NCBI RefSeq assembly: GCF_036182465.1 | Contig: NZ_CP108081.1 | Coordinates: forward strand, 9,424,001 to 9,488,000 | Length of the DNA: 64,000 nt | Origin: Streptomyces sp. NBC_00258 | Lineage (GTDB): Bacteria > Actinomycetota > Actinomycetes > Streptomycetales > Streptomycetaceae | Direction of reading: 5' to 3' | Shown: positions 33,853-42,421 of the stretch, piece after piece | Numbering within the stretch: the stretch's first letter is position 1 | Layout of the letters: each line of letters starts with the position of its first letter | The notes under the pieces: generated by a model | What the model was told of the DNA's origin: nothing | The model's database searches: none | What the model saw: the letters and a program-made list of their open reading frames with translations, nothing else | Position numbers and translations under genes: made by a program

Positions 33853-36800
33853 TCAGGACGGTGGGGGCCCCACCACGGCCAGTGCCGTGCCCGCCTCCAC
33901 CTGGGCGCCCGGTTTGGTGAGGAGTTCCAGGACCACGCCGTCCATGGGGGAGGGGACTCGGGACTCCATCTTCATGGCCTCCAGGGCCAGCAGGGGCTGG
34001 CCCTGGGCGACCGTGTCGCCAGGCTTGACGTTGAGCTGCCATACGGAGGCGGCGAATTCGGCTTCCACCAGGCGGGCGCCCGGAGGCACCGTCACCTGTA
34101 CGGGGGCCGCCACCGGAGCCGACACCGCCTCCGCACGGGTGAACTCACCCGCCGCCTCCCAGGCGTCGCGCTCCGCGGAGAAGGCCGTGCCCTGCCGGGT
34201 GCGGAACGCCTCGATCGCGTCGGCGTTCTCGGCGAGGAAGGCCTCGTACGAGGCGAGGGAGAACGTGCCCTCCTCGATCCTCGGGACGAAGCGGCCCGAG
34301 GTGATGTCGGAGCGCAGGTCCAGCAGTTCGTCCGCGTCCACCGGGTACCACTTGATCCGGTCGAAGAAGCGCAGCAGCCAGGGCGAGCCCGGCTCGAACG
34401 CGCCCCGCTGCTGCCACCCGGACCACACCTGCGTCGTACGGCCGACGAACTGGTAGCCGCCGGGCCCCTCCATCCCGTAGATGCACAGGTACGCCCCGCC
34501 GATGCCCACCGAGTTCTCGGCCGTCCAGGTGCGCGCAGGGTTGTACTTCGTGGTGACGAGCCGGTGCCGGGGGTCGAGCGGCGTCGCCACCGGCGCCCCC
34601 AGATAGACGTCGCCGAGGCCCAGGACCAGGTACTCGGCGTCGAAGACCGTCCGGTACACGTCCTCGACCGAGTCGAGACCGTTGACGCGGCGGATGAACT
34701 CGATGTTCCACGGGCACCAGGGGGCGTCGTCACGCACGCCCGCCATATAGCGGGCGATGGCCTCGCGGGTCGCCGGATCGTCCCAGGAGAGCGGGAGGTG
34801 CACGGTGCGGGACGGCACGACGAGCTGGTCGGCGGTCGGGAGCGAGGTGACGGTCTCCCTTACCAGGGCCAGGAGTTCGGGCTGCGGGAGCTCGTCCGGG
34901 TCCGTCTGGATCTGGAGCGAACGGATGCCGGGCGTGATGTCCGTGATCCCGGGCAGCCCGGCCGCCGACACCGCCTCCATCAGCGCGTGCACCCGCATCC
35001 TCAGCGCCAGGTCGAGCTGCATGGGCCCGAATTCCACGAGCAGGTTGTCGTCACCGCTGCGCCGGTACGTCACGTCGGCGTCCCGGGCCAGTACGCCGCC
35101 GTCGGCGATCTCCGCACGGTCGGCGACCGGCGCGGCAGCCGGGGTGCGCCGCAGCCGCCCGGCCTCGGGCACCGTCACCGGAACGAAGCGCACCGTGTCC
35201 CCGGGCCGCAGCTGCCCCAGCTTCCACCGCTGTCCCTTCGCGATGGTCGCCGGGCAGACGAATCCGCCCAGCGAGGGCCCGTCGGGGCCGAGCAGCACCG
35301 GCATGTCACCCGTGTAGTCGACCGCGCCGACCGAGTAGGGCGTGTCATGGATGTTGGAGGGATGCAGACCCGCCTCGCCGCCGTCGGTGCGCGCCCAGCG
35401 GGGCTTGGGCCCGACCAGTCGTACCCCCGTTCGCGCCGAGTTGAAGTGCACCTTCCACTCGGCCGCGTAGAAGTCGCGGATGTCCTCCTCGGTGAAGAAC
35501 TCCGGTGCGGCATGCGGCCCTTCGAGCGCGCCGACCCGCCACTCGGAACCGAACACCGGCCGCTCGGCGCCAGGAACCGGCTCACCGGACGAGCGCACGT
35601 CGGCGCCCCCGTGCAGCACATCGCCCGTCCGCAGCGTCCGTCCGCCGTGCCCGCCGAAGCGGCCCAGCGTGAACGTCGAGGCGCTGCCCAGGAAGGCCGG
35701 CACGTCCAGGCCGCCACCGGCGAGGAGTATGTATGTCCGCAGCCCGTGCTCCGAGGGTGCGCCCACCTCCAGCACACCGTCGGCGGGCACCGTCACCGGT
35801 TCCCACTGGGGGACGGCCGTCCCGTCGACCGTCACCGGCGCCGGAGCACCCGTGACACACACGGTCGTCGGATGAGTGAACCTCAACGCCGGTCCCTGGA
35901 GGGTGCATTCGAGCCCGGGAGCACCCTCGACGTTGCCGAGTGCCCGGTTGCCGAGCCGGAACGACAGGTCGTCCATCGGCCCGCACGGCGGCACGCCCAC
36001 CTGCCAGTAGCCGGTCCGCCCCGGCCAGTCCTGGACCGTCGTCAGCGTCCCGCCGGAGACGACCTCGATCCGCGGCGTCGGATCGCTCACCGCGGCGAGG
36101 GTGGCCGTGGAATGCGCGGCCGCCCGGAACGCCGGGTCCGACAGCGCTGCCCGCACCAGGCCGAGGTTCGTCTCGATGCCGTCCACCCGCGTCCTGGCCA
36201 GCGCCTCGTCCAGCCGCTCCAGCGCGTGAGCCCGGTCGGAGCCGTACGCGACGACCTTCGCGAGCATCGGGTCGTACGCCGTGGTGACCTCGGTGCCCGT
36301 CTCGATCCAGCCGTCCACACGGACGCCCCGCGGAAACTCGACCCGCGTCAACAGGCCCGCGCTGGGCCGGTGTTCGCGCGAGGGGTCCTCGGCGTACACC
36401 CGCGCCTCGACGGCGTGACCGCGCGGCGCCCCGGGATCGCGTACGACATCGGAGTCGCCGCGGGCCAGCCGCAGCATCCACGCGACGAGGTCGACCCCGT
36501 AGATCTCCTCGGTGACCGGATGTTCCACCTGGAGCCGGGTGTTGACCTCCAGGAAGTACGCCTCCTCGCGGGCCGCGTCGTAGACGAACTCGACCGTGCC
36601 GGCGGAGCGGTAGCCGACGCTCGCGCACAAGTCCCGTGCGGAGGTGGCGAGTTGCTCTCGTACGTGCGGAGGCAGTCCGGGGGCCGGGGCCTCCTCCACG
36701 ACCTTCTGGTTGCGGCGCTGGAGCGAGCAGTCGCGGTCGCCGAAGGTGACGACGCGGCCCTCGCCGTCGCCGAACACCTGCACCTCGACATGGCGGGCGT

Positions 36801-37431
36801 GCTCGACGAGCCGCTCCAGGAAGACACCGGCCGAGGAGAAGGAGGCCGCTGCGACGCGCTGCACACGCTCCCAGGCGTCACGGAGGTCCTCCGCCGAGCG
36901 GCACGCGGACATGCCGATGCCGCCTCCGCCGCCGGTCGCCTTGAGCATCACCGGGTAACCGATGGTCCCGGCCAGGCGCAGGGCCTCCTCGACGTCCGCG
37001 AGCAGGCCCGTCCCCGGTGCCAGTGGCACTCCGGCAGCCTCGGCCGCCGCCCGGGCCGTGTGCTTCGCCCCGAACAGCTCCAGCTGCTCCGGCGTGGGCC
37101 CCACGAACACGATGTCCGCGTCCTGGCAGCGCCGCGCGAACGCCGCGTCCTCGGACAGGAAGCCGTAACCCGGATGGATCGCCCCGGCACCGGTGTCCTT
37201 CGCCGCCCGCAGGACGAGATCCGCGTCGAGATACGACTCCTTGGCGGGCGCGGGCCCGAGGCGTACGGCCTCGTCGGCGAGCCGCACATGGGGTGCCGAG
37301 CGGTCCGGGTCGGAGTACACCGCGACCGTGCGCAGGCCCAACTCCCGTGCCGTGCGGATGATCCGGACCGCGATCTCGCCCCGGTTGGCGACGAGGAGCG
37401 TGTCGAAGTGGGTCCCTCCGCCGCCGCTCAT
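33853..37431 (-). CDS. Biotin-dependent urea/guanidine carboxylase
   Basis: Large multidomain cytoplasmic enzyme, 1192 aa, that carboxylates urea to allophanate or guanidine to carboxyguanidine using ATP and bicarbonate. Domains in order: biotin carboxylase and ATP-grasp (residues about 1-445; VANRGEIAVRIIRT, KATGGGGGIGM, EVNTRLQVEHPVTEE), a KipI/KipA-type carboxyltransferase region (about 450-1080), and a biotinyl domain with Lys1154 in EAMKMES. The motif VDYTGDMP has Asp705 where, from memory, urea carboxylases have Asn and guanidine carboxylases Asp. The ATG at 37431 overlaps the upstream TGA. With two DUF1989 genes upstream, guanidine is the likelier substrate. Confidence 0.93.
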   Translation of the reverse strand: MSGGGGTHFDTLLVANRGEIAVRIIRTARELGLRTVAVYSDPDRSAPHVRLADEAVRLGPAPAKESYLDADLVLRAAKDTGAGAIHPGYGFLSEDAAFARRCQDADIVFVGPTPEQLELFGAKHTARAAAEAAGVPLAPGTGLLADVEEALRLAGTIGYPVMLKATGGGGGIGMSACRSAEDLRDAWERVQRVAAASFSSAGVFLERLVEHARHVEVQVFGDGEGRVVTFGDRDCSLQRRNQKVVEEAPAPGLPPHVREQLATSARDLCASVGYRSAGTVEFVYDAAREEAYFLEVNTRLQVEHPVTEEIYGVDLVAWMLRLARGDSDVVRDPGAPRGHAVEARVYAEDPSREHRPSAGLLTRVEFPRGVRVDGWIETGTEVTTAYDPMLAKVVAYGSDRAHALERLDEALARTRVDGIETNLGLVRAALSDPAFRAAAHSTATLAAVSDPTPRIEVVSGGTLTTVQDWPGRTGYWQVGVPPCGPMDDLSFRLGNRALGNVEGAPGLECTLQGPALRFTHPTTVCVTGAPAPVTVDGTAVPQWEPVTVPADGVLEVGAPSEHGLRTYILLAGGGLDVPAFLGSASTFTLGRFGGHGGRTLRTGDVLHGGADVRSSGEPVPGAERPVFGSEWRVGALEGPHAAPEFFTEEDIRDFYAAEWKVHFNSARTGVRLVGPKPRWARTDGGEAGLHPSNIHDTPYSVGAVDYTGDMPVLLGPDGPSLGGFVCPATIAKGQRWKLGQLRPGDTVRFVPVTVPEAGRLRRTPAAAPVADRAEIADGGVLARDADVTYRRSGDDNLLVEFGPMQLDLALRMRVHALMEAVSAAGLPGITDITPGIRSLQIQTDPDELPQPELLALVRETVTSLPTADQLVVPSRTVHLPLSWDDPATREAIARYMAGVRDDAPWCPWNIEFIRRVNGLDSVEDVYRTVFDAEYLVLGLGDVYLGAPVATPLDPRHRLVTTKYNPARTWTAENSVGIGGAYLCIYGMEGPGGYQFVGRTTQVWSGWQQRGAFEPGSPWLLRFFDRIKWYPVDADELLDLRSDITSGRFVPRIEEGTFSLASYEAFLAENADAIEAFRTRQGTAFSAERDAWEAAGEFTRAEAVSAPVAAPVQVTVPPGARLVEAEFAASVWQLNVKPGDTVAQGQPLLALEAMKMESRVPSPMDGVVLELLTKPGAQVEAGTALAVVGPPPS

Positions 37432-38042
37432 TCGGGAGCCCCGATCGTCATCTCCACCGCGGTCGGCTCGAAGCCGTTGCAAGGGTTGTTGATCTGGGGG
37501 CAGTTGGAGACCAGCACCAGCACGTCGCGCTCGGCGCGCAGGGTCAGCGAGAGACCCGGCGCCGAGATGCCGTCGACGATGCCGAGGGTGCCGTCCTTCT
37601 CGACCGGCACGTTCATGTACCAGTTGATGTTGGAGACCAGGTCGCGCTTGCCGAGGCCGTAACGGGCGCCCTCAGCAAGGAAGTTGTCCACGCAGGCGTG
37701 CTGGGACCAGGTGTGGTGCCCGTACCGCAGCGTGTTCGACTCCTTGGAGCAGGCGCCGCCGACCGTGTCGTGCCGGCCGACGTCGTCCGCGACGACCGTC
37801 ATCAGCGGTGTGTGTTCGTTCGACATGAGCACACTGCCCGTGGTCAGGAAGATGTTCCCCTGCGCCTGGATCGTGTCGGGCGCGCTGTAACGCACGGCCG
37901 TGTCCCCGGCGTCGTACACGAGGAAGTCGACGGCCTGGTTGCCGTGCAGGTCGGTGATGGTGAGCGTGGCGCCCGCGCGGACGACGGCCGACCAGGCGGC
38001 CCGGGCCGCGACGGTGGTCCTCTGGACGGTCTGCTCGCTCAT
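37428..38042 (-). CDS. DUF1989 protein, urea-carboxylase-associated / carboxyguanidine deiminase subunit (1)
   Basis: Urea carboxylase-associated protein family, 204 aa from ATG 38042. This ATG overlaps the upstream gene's TGA, and its own TGA overlaps the carboxylase ATG, so the three genes are tightly coupled. Visible conserved blocks are ITDLHGNQAVDFLVYDA, GRHDTVGGACSKESN, HACVDNFLAEGARYG, NINWYMNVPVE and SNCPQINNPCNGFEPT. DUF1989 pairs have been shown to act as carboxyguanidine deiminase (CgdAB), turning carboxyguanidine to allophanate. The conserved Cys and His residues probably bind a metal. Confidence 0.88.
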   Translation of the reverse strand: MSEQTVQRTTVAARAAWSAVVRAGATLTITDLHGNQAVDFLVYDAGDTAVRYSAPDTIQAQGNIFLTTGSVLMSNEHTPLMTVVADDVGRHDTVGGACSKESNTLRYGHHTWSQHACVDNFLAEGARYGLGKRDLVSNINWYMNVPVEKDGTLGIVDGISAPGLSLTLRAERDVLVLVSNCPQINNPCNGFEPTAVEMTIGAPE

Positions 38043-38863
38043 GCGATCCCCCTCGCGGCAAGGAACTCGGCGGTGTTGAGGAAGGCGCGGTGGCCCTCCG
38101 GCGTGGCCTCCCACAGCGGATCGCCGGACCGGGTGGCCTCGGCACGCCAGGCCAGTACCTCCAGCGGCGTGCTCGTGTAGGCCTCGCGGGGGTCGGCCGG
38201 GTGGGGCACATTGGCCAGCAGCACCGTGACGTCCTGCTCGGTGCGCAGCGTCACGCCCGCTCCGGGACCGGCCGAACCGGTGAAGTCCAGGGAGCCGTCC
38301 TCGCGTACCTCCACGCCCTGGAAGAAGGACAGGGACGGCGGCAGATCGCGCGGCGCCAGCCCGTTCTTGGCCGCCGCCAGCTTGAACAGCTCACGCCCGG
38401 CGGGCGATTCGGACTGCGGCGTCCCGTCCCCGTACCGCTCCGCGTTCCGTACGAGACCGGAGGTGCCGCACAGCGCGTCGTGCCGCCCGGAGGTGTCGGC
38501 GATCACCGAGGCGAGGACGCGGCCCTGGTCGGAGAGGAGCAACTGGCCCTCGCCGAGGTAGGCGTTCCACTGCACCTTCACCGTGTCGGCCACGTTCAGG
38601 CGCTCCCACGGCCGGTCGGCGGCGAAGAGGAGCAGATGGGCGCAGGCGTCGCCCTTGAGGTCGGTCAGCCGCAGCTCCGTGCCGCGCGCCAGCACCTTGT
38701 GCGTGTAGTTGCCGCCCGCCACCGTCTCCGCCCACACGAGGTGGCCCGCCTCGCACGGCGGCGCGGGCCAGGCACTCGCCGGGACGACGGGCATGGCATC
38801 GGCTCGGGTGCCCTCCTGGGCGCGGGCGTGCGCGCGGGCTCCGTAAGTGGTCGCTGTCGCCAT
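38039..38863 (-). CDS. DUF1989 protein, urea-carboxylase-associated / carboxyguanidine deiminase subunit (2)
   Basis: Second, longer DUF1989 member, 274 aa from ATG 38863, which has GGAGG nine bases upstream; an ATG 33 bases earlier has none. Conserved blocks include LTDLKGDACAHLLLFAAD, SDQGRVLASVIADTSGRHDALCG and SFFQGVEVREDGSLDF. It is the first gene of the operon and is divergent from a TetR gene, with the operator between them. It presumably forms the deiminase with its partner. Confidence 0.88.
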   Translation of the reverse strand: MATATTYGARAHARAQEGTRADAMPVVPASAWPAPPCEAGHLVWAETVAGGNYTHKVLARGTELRLTDLKGDACAHLLLFAADRPWERLNVADTVKVQWNAYLGEGQLLLSDQGRVLASVIADTSGRHDALCGTSGLVRNAERYGDGTPQSESPAGRELFKLAAAKNGLAPRDLPPSLSFFQGVEVREDGSLDFTGSAGPGAGVTLRTEQDVTVLLANVPHPADPREAYTSTPLEVLAWRAEATRSGDPLWEATPEGHRAFLNTAEFLAARGIA

Positions 38864-38919
38864 CGCGGGACCTCCGGCTCGGCAGTGGTCGGTCATGGGT
38901 GCGGTCGAGCGGGTGCTCG

Positions 38920-38943
38920 TATTTCTGTCGCCCGACAGAAATT
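38920..38943. promoter_or_regulatory. TetR-type operator, guanidine/urea operon (site 1)
   Basis: A near-perfect 11-bp inverted repeat, TATTTCTGTCG - CC - CGACAGAAATT, lies between the operon and the divergent TetR gene. A second copy occurs at 47277-47300. On the minus strand TAATTT within it could be the -10 of the operon, so binding would block the polymerase. Confidence 0.75.
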
Positions 38944-39042
38944 AGGAGCCGGTCGGGTCACCGCCATTGCTCGCGCGTTGCGGCCCCGTTACCGATCCCT
39001 CACCGAGATCGCCTGGTGGGGCGGTGTGCGAGGATCGAACGC

Positions 39043-39666
39043 ATGGGTTCCAGTGGACGACGAGTGGGCAGGCCGCGGGCCGAGCAGCGGCCGGACAGCG
39101 GCCTCTCGCCGCGCGACGAACTGCTCGCCGCCGCCGCGGAGCTGTTCACGACGCGGGGGTACGCGGCCACCACCACCCGGGCCGTCGCCGAGCGGGCGGG
39201 CATGCGCCAGGCGTCCATGTACCACTACGTGTCCGGCAAGGAGGAACTTCTCGCCGCGCTCCTGGAGTCCACCGTCACGCCCTCGCTGACCTTCGCCCGG
39301 CAGCTTCTCGCCGAGGACGACACCGCCGCCGAGGACCGGCTCTGGGATCTGTGCCGCACGGACGTCGAGCTGCTCTGCGGCGGCTCGCACAACCTCGGCG
39401 GGCTCTATCTGCTGCCCGAGGTCCACTCGGAGCGGTTCGCCGGCTTCCATGCCGTACGGGCCGAACTCAAGGACGCCTACCGGCAGTTGCTCGCAGCGAC
39501 CGAGGCGGGCGGTGCGCTCGCCAAGAACGAGCTCGACCTTCGGACCGATCTGCTCTTCGGACTCATCGAAGGGGTGATCCTCGTACACCGCTCCGATCCC
39601 GATCGGCCCGTCTCGGCCTTCGCCGAAGCCACCGCGGACGCGGCCCTGCGCATCGCCGGAATCTGA
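39043..39666 (+). CDS. TetR-family regulator of the guanidine/urea genes
   Basis: One-component repressor, 207 aa from ATG 39043 (gagga upstream). The HTH (ELFTTRGYAATTTRAVAERAGMRQASMYHYVSG, residues about 30-62, described as a region) is typical. The rest is the ligand-binding helical domain. It is divergent from the operon and the 24-bp operator lies in between. The same operator before an APC permease gene 8 kb away suggests it controls both. Guanidine, urea or a pathway intermediate is the natural effector candidate; the sequence does not show which. A terminator follows at 39696. Confidence 0.88.
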   Translation: MGSSGRRVGRPRAEQRPDSGLSPRDELLAAAAELFTTRGYAATTTRAVAERAGMRQASMYHYVSGKEELLAALLESTVTPSLTFARQLLAEDDTAAEDRLWDLCRTDVELLCGGSHNLGGLYLLPEVHSERFAGFHAVRAELKDAYRQLLAATEAGGALAKNELDLRTDLLFGLIEGVILVHRSDPDRPVSAFAEATADAALRIAGI

Positions 39667-39695
39667 CCCGGAAGCCGGGCCGCAGAGGCTGTCTC

Positions 39696-39717
39696 ACCCC
39701 TTCTGATGAGGGGTTTT
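39696..39717 (+). terminator. Terminator of the TetR gene
   Basis: A short 6-bp stem (acccct with aggggt) with a 7-base loop runs into four T. Confidence 0.6.
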
Positions 39718-39960
39718 CGTATGCCCGTACGCCGTCACGGACCGTGTTCGAATGGAGGCGCTGCGTGTAAATGAAGCAGAGCGTACTCCTGTCGCGAGGG
39801 CGATTTCAGGTGCTTGCTGAATATGACACAGCGATGATCCGGTCGGACTAAGCTCGCCCGCAGCGCACCGAGTTGAGGTGTATTCGTGCGCTTGTTCCCC
39901 AATGTTCTGAAGATCCAGTTACCTCCCCGACCTCCAGTCGACCTGTCTCAGAGGGCATAC

Positions 39961-41571
39961 ATGGTGAGTGTTCAATCGCCTCCCGGTGGCCGAGAAGTTC
40001 CCTACGCGCGCGCGTTGTTGCTGCCTGCCATAGCGATGGCCGCGGCGACCGGGGCCGCCGTCGCCTTGCTGGCGGGCCCTGCCCGGACCGCCGTCGGCTG
40101 GTGCGGCGCCATCGCGACGGTGCTCGTGACCGCGACAGCCGCCGAGGTGGTCCGCCGCGGCCGTGCCGTCCGCGCGGCGCGAGCCGAGCTCGCCCACCGG
40201 ACCCAAGTCATGGAACGGCGCGTCGCCCTGCACGACGCCGAGATCGACCACCTCCGCGAGGAACTGCTGCCCGCGGCGCTGGACCAGATGCGCTCGGGCT
40301 CGTCGCCCCAGGACACCGTCCGGGTGATGGTCGACGAGGACCCCGCCCAGCGGAACATCCCCAAGTCCCAGCGGGCGCTGCTGATCGAACTGCTGCGGAT
40401 CATCGACCACGAGGAACTGCAGCGCGAGGCCGCGCAGCGCTCCTTCGTCAGCATCGCCCGACGTGTCCAGGCGATCGTCCACCAGCAGAACGTGGAACTG
40501 CGCGAGATGGAGGAGGACCACGGGCGCAACCCCGAGGTCTTCGACGACCTCCTGCGCATCGACCACGGCACCGCGCTGATCGGCCGCCTCGCCGACTCGA
40601 TCGCCGTCCTCGGCGGCGGCCGTCCGGGCCGCCAGTGGCCCAAGCCCGTCCCGCTCTACAGCGTGCTGCGCGGCGCCATGTCCCGGATCCTGGAGTACCG
40701 GCGCATCGAGCTGCACTCCATCGCCAAGATCGCCGTCAACGGCATCCACGTCGAGCCGGTCATCCACGCGGCCGCCGAACTCCTCGACAACGCCACCCGC
40801 TACTCGCCGCCGCACACCAAGGTGCACGTCACCGCCGTCGAGGTGCAGACCGGCGTCGCCATCGAGATCGAGGACGCGGGCGTCAGCCTCAGCGAGGAGG
40901 CCCGCTCACGGGCCGAGGCGATGCTCGCGCGGGCGGCACTCGGCCCGGACCTCAACAACCTGGGCGAGGACCCCCGGCTCGGCCTCGCCGTCGTCGGCCG
41001 CCTCATGGACATGTACAAGATGCAGGTCTCCCTGCGGCAGTCCGCGTACGGCGGTGTGCGCGCCGTGCTCGTCGTGCCGCGCAAGCTGCTCACCGAGGAG
41101 CCCGCCAACGCCCTCGCCCACGGTATCGGCGCCGCCGCCGTGCCCAAGGTCGACTTCGGCGGTGTGAAGGGCCCCGAGCGCTCGGTCAAGAAGCGCCGGC
41201 CCACCACCGGACCCCGTGTCCCCGAGCGGGACGGCATGGAGGACGACGTCCCCGAGGTCACCGAGTGGACGGCCAACGGCCTGCCGCAGCGCCGCAGCCG
41301 CGTCAAGGTCCCGTACAGCCAGCGGGTGCTGGAGGCCCGGGCCGCCGCGGCGGAGGCCGAGGCCGCGCGCAAGGAGGGCCGTCCCGTCATCGACTGGACC
41401 CGCTCGTCCACCCAGGCGCCCAAGAAGAAGAAGGAAGAGAAGGAACCCGGGCTGTGGGTCGAGGCCTTCATGGCCGGCCTCAAGGGCGGAGACGACGACC
41501 AGAAGCAGACACCCGGCGAGACGAACAGTCCGGCCCCCACCGAGGCCGACGACGAGGGGGACCTCAAGTGA
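39961..41571 (+). CDS. cvnA9: Conservon sensor-like membrane ATPase CvnA (RarA-type)
   Basis: First component of a conservon, 536 aa from ATG 39961, preceded by gaggg five bases upstream. Two membrane segments lie near residues 17-35 and 40-57, then a coiled coil. The GHKL ATPase domain resembles histidine kinases: ELLDNATRYSPPHTKVHV is the N box, and DPRLGLAVVGRLMDMY corresponds to the G box. No conserved phospho-accepting His was seen. The C-terminus is long and Lys/Glu-rich. A longer start at GTG 39886 also has a site but would add a TTA codon and poor codon usage. The B gene overlaps by GTGA. Confidence 0.9.
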   Translation: MVSVQSPPGGREVPYARALLLPAIAMAAATGAAVALLAGPARTAVGWCGAIATVLVTATAAEVVRRGRAVRAARAELAHRTQVMERRVALHDAEIDHLREELLPAALDQMRSGSSPQDTVRVMVDEDPAQRNIPKSQRALLIELLRIIDHEELQREAAQRSFVSIARRVQAIVHQQNVELREMEEDHGRNPEVFDDLLRIDHGTALIGRLADSIAVLGGGRPGRQWPKPVPLYSVLRGAMSRILEYRRIELHSIAKIAVNGIHVEPVIHAAAELLDNATRYSPPHTKVHVTAVEVQTGVAIEIEDAGVSLSEEARSRAEAMLARAALGPDLNNLGEDPRLGLAVVGRLMDMYKMQVSLRQSAYGGVRAVLVVPRKLLTEEPANALAHGIGAAAVPKVDFGGVKGPERSVKKRRPTTGPRVPERDGMEDDVPEVTEWTANGLPQRRSRVKVPYSQRVLEARAAAAEAEAARKEGRPVIDWTRSSTQAPKKKKEEKEPGLWVEAFMAGLKGGDDDQKQTPGETNSPAPTEADDEGDLK

Positions 41572-41975
41572 CCCAACTGCGAGCCAACTTCGACTGGATG
41601 CTCAAGGAGCTGTCCGACGGGGTGTACGGCACTCGCCAGGTCGTCGTGCTCTCCGCCGACGGACTGCGCATCGCCCGGTACGGCGGCGACCCCGACGCCG
41701 CCGACCGCATCGCCGCGGCCTGTGCCGGACTGCAGAGCCTCGCGGGCGCCGTCGCGACCGAGATCCCCGACACCGACGGCAAGATGCGCATGGTGATCAT
41801 CGAGATGGAGGGCGGCTACTTCTACATGATGGCCGCCGGCCCCAACGCCTACCTCGCCGTGCTGGCCGAGGCGCATGTGGACGCCGGGCTCATGAGCGCC
41901 CGCATGCGCGACCTCGTCGTACGGATCGGTGCTCACCTCACGAGTCCGCCCCGGCGGAACGGGCAGACCGTATGA
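41568..41975 (+). CDS. cvnB9: Conservon roadblock/LC7 protein CvnB
   Basis: Roadblock-type small protein, 135 aa, of the MglB-like class that regulates Ras-like GTPases. The start GTG 41568 overlaps the cvnA stop. GTRQVVVLSADGLRIARYGGD, IAAACAGLQSLAGAV and EMEGGYFYMMAAGP form the alpha/beta fold. In conservons it forms a membrane complex with CvnA, CvnC and CvnD and may act as a GTPase-activating partner. Its own stop overlaps the next start. Confidence 0.92.
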   Translation: MTQLRANFDWMLKELSDGVYGTRQVVVLSADGLRIARYGGDPDAADRIAAACAGLQSLAGAVATEIPDTDGKMRMVIIEMEGGYFYMMAAGPNAYLAVLAEAHVDAGLMSARMRDLVVRIGAHLTSPPRRNGQTV

Positions 41976-42421
41976 CTCCTCCGCAACGACGACGGCGTTT
42001 CCCCAAGGAGGCGCCGAAGGAGAAACCCGCACTCCCGGCCCAAGAGCCGGGAGGACCTGGTGGACAGGGCGGAGAGGGCGGCGAGGGCGAGACCCGCGAA
42101 CCGGAACGGCTGTACGTCGTCACCGGCCAGGTCGAGGGCGGCGACCGCGCCGAACTCGACCTGGTGACCTTAATCGTGGCGTGCGCCGACGCCCCGCCCG
42201 CCGCCCAGCCGGAGCAGTCGGCGCTGCTCCGGCTCTGCCAGGCCCCCATGTCCGTGGCCGAGCTCTCGGCCTATCTCAACCTGCCGTTCAGCGTGGTGAC
42301 CGTACTGCTGACCGAGCTGCTGGCGGCCGAACTCGTGCAGGCGCGCGCCCCGATCGTCCGCGCGGAGCTGCCCGACCGTTCCCTCCTCGAAGCGGTGATG
42401 CATGGACTTCAAAAGCTCTGA
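41972..42421 (+). CDS. cvnC9: Conservon DUF742 protein CvnC (contains a TTA codon)
   Basis: DUF742 family protein, 149 aa from ATG 41972, which overlaps the cvnB stop. The first 45 residues are Lys/Pro/Gly-rich. The conserved part (RLYVVTGQVEG, LLRLCQAPMSVAELSAYLNLP, VTVLLTELLAAELVQAR) is a winged-helix-like domain. Codon 67, at 42170-42172 within DLVTLIVA, is TTA, the rare leucine codon read by the developmentally controlled bldA tRNA. It is the only TTA I found in a confidently assigned gene here. The GTPase gene starts inside its 3' end. Confidence 0.92.
   Translation: MTPPQRRRRFPKEAPKEKPALPAQEPGGPGGQGGEGGEGETREPERLYVVTGQVEGGDRAELDLVTLIVACADAPPAAQPEQSALLRLCQAPMSVAELSAYLNLPFSVVTVLLTELLAAELVQARAPIVRAELPDRSLLEAVMHGLQKL

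Noticed and set aside
38932..38937. PafBC-like TGTCGG at the guanidine/urea operator
   Set aside because: A TACGAG sits ten bases on, but the perfect palindrome and its twin at 47277 explain the sequence better as a TetR operator.
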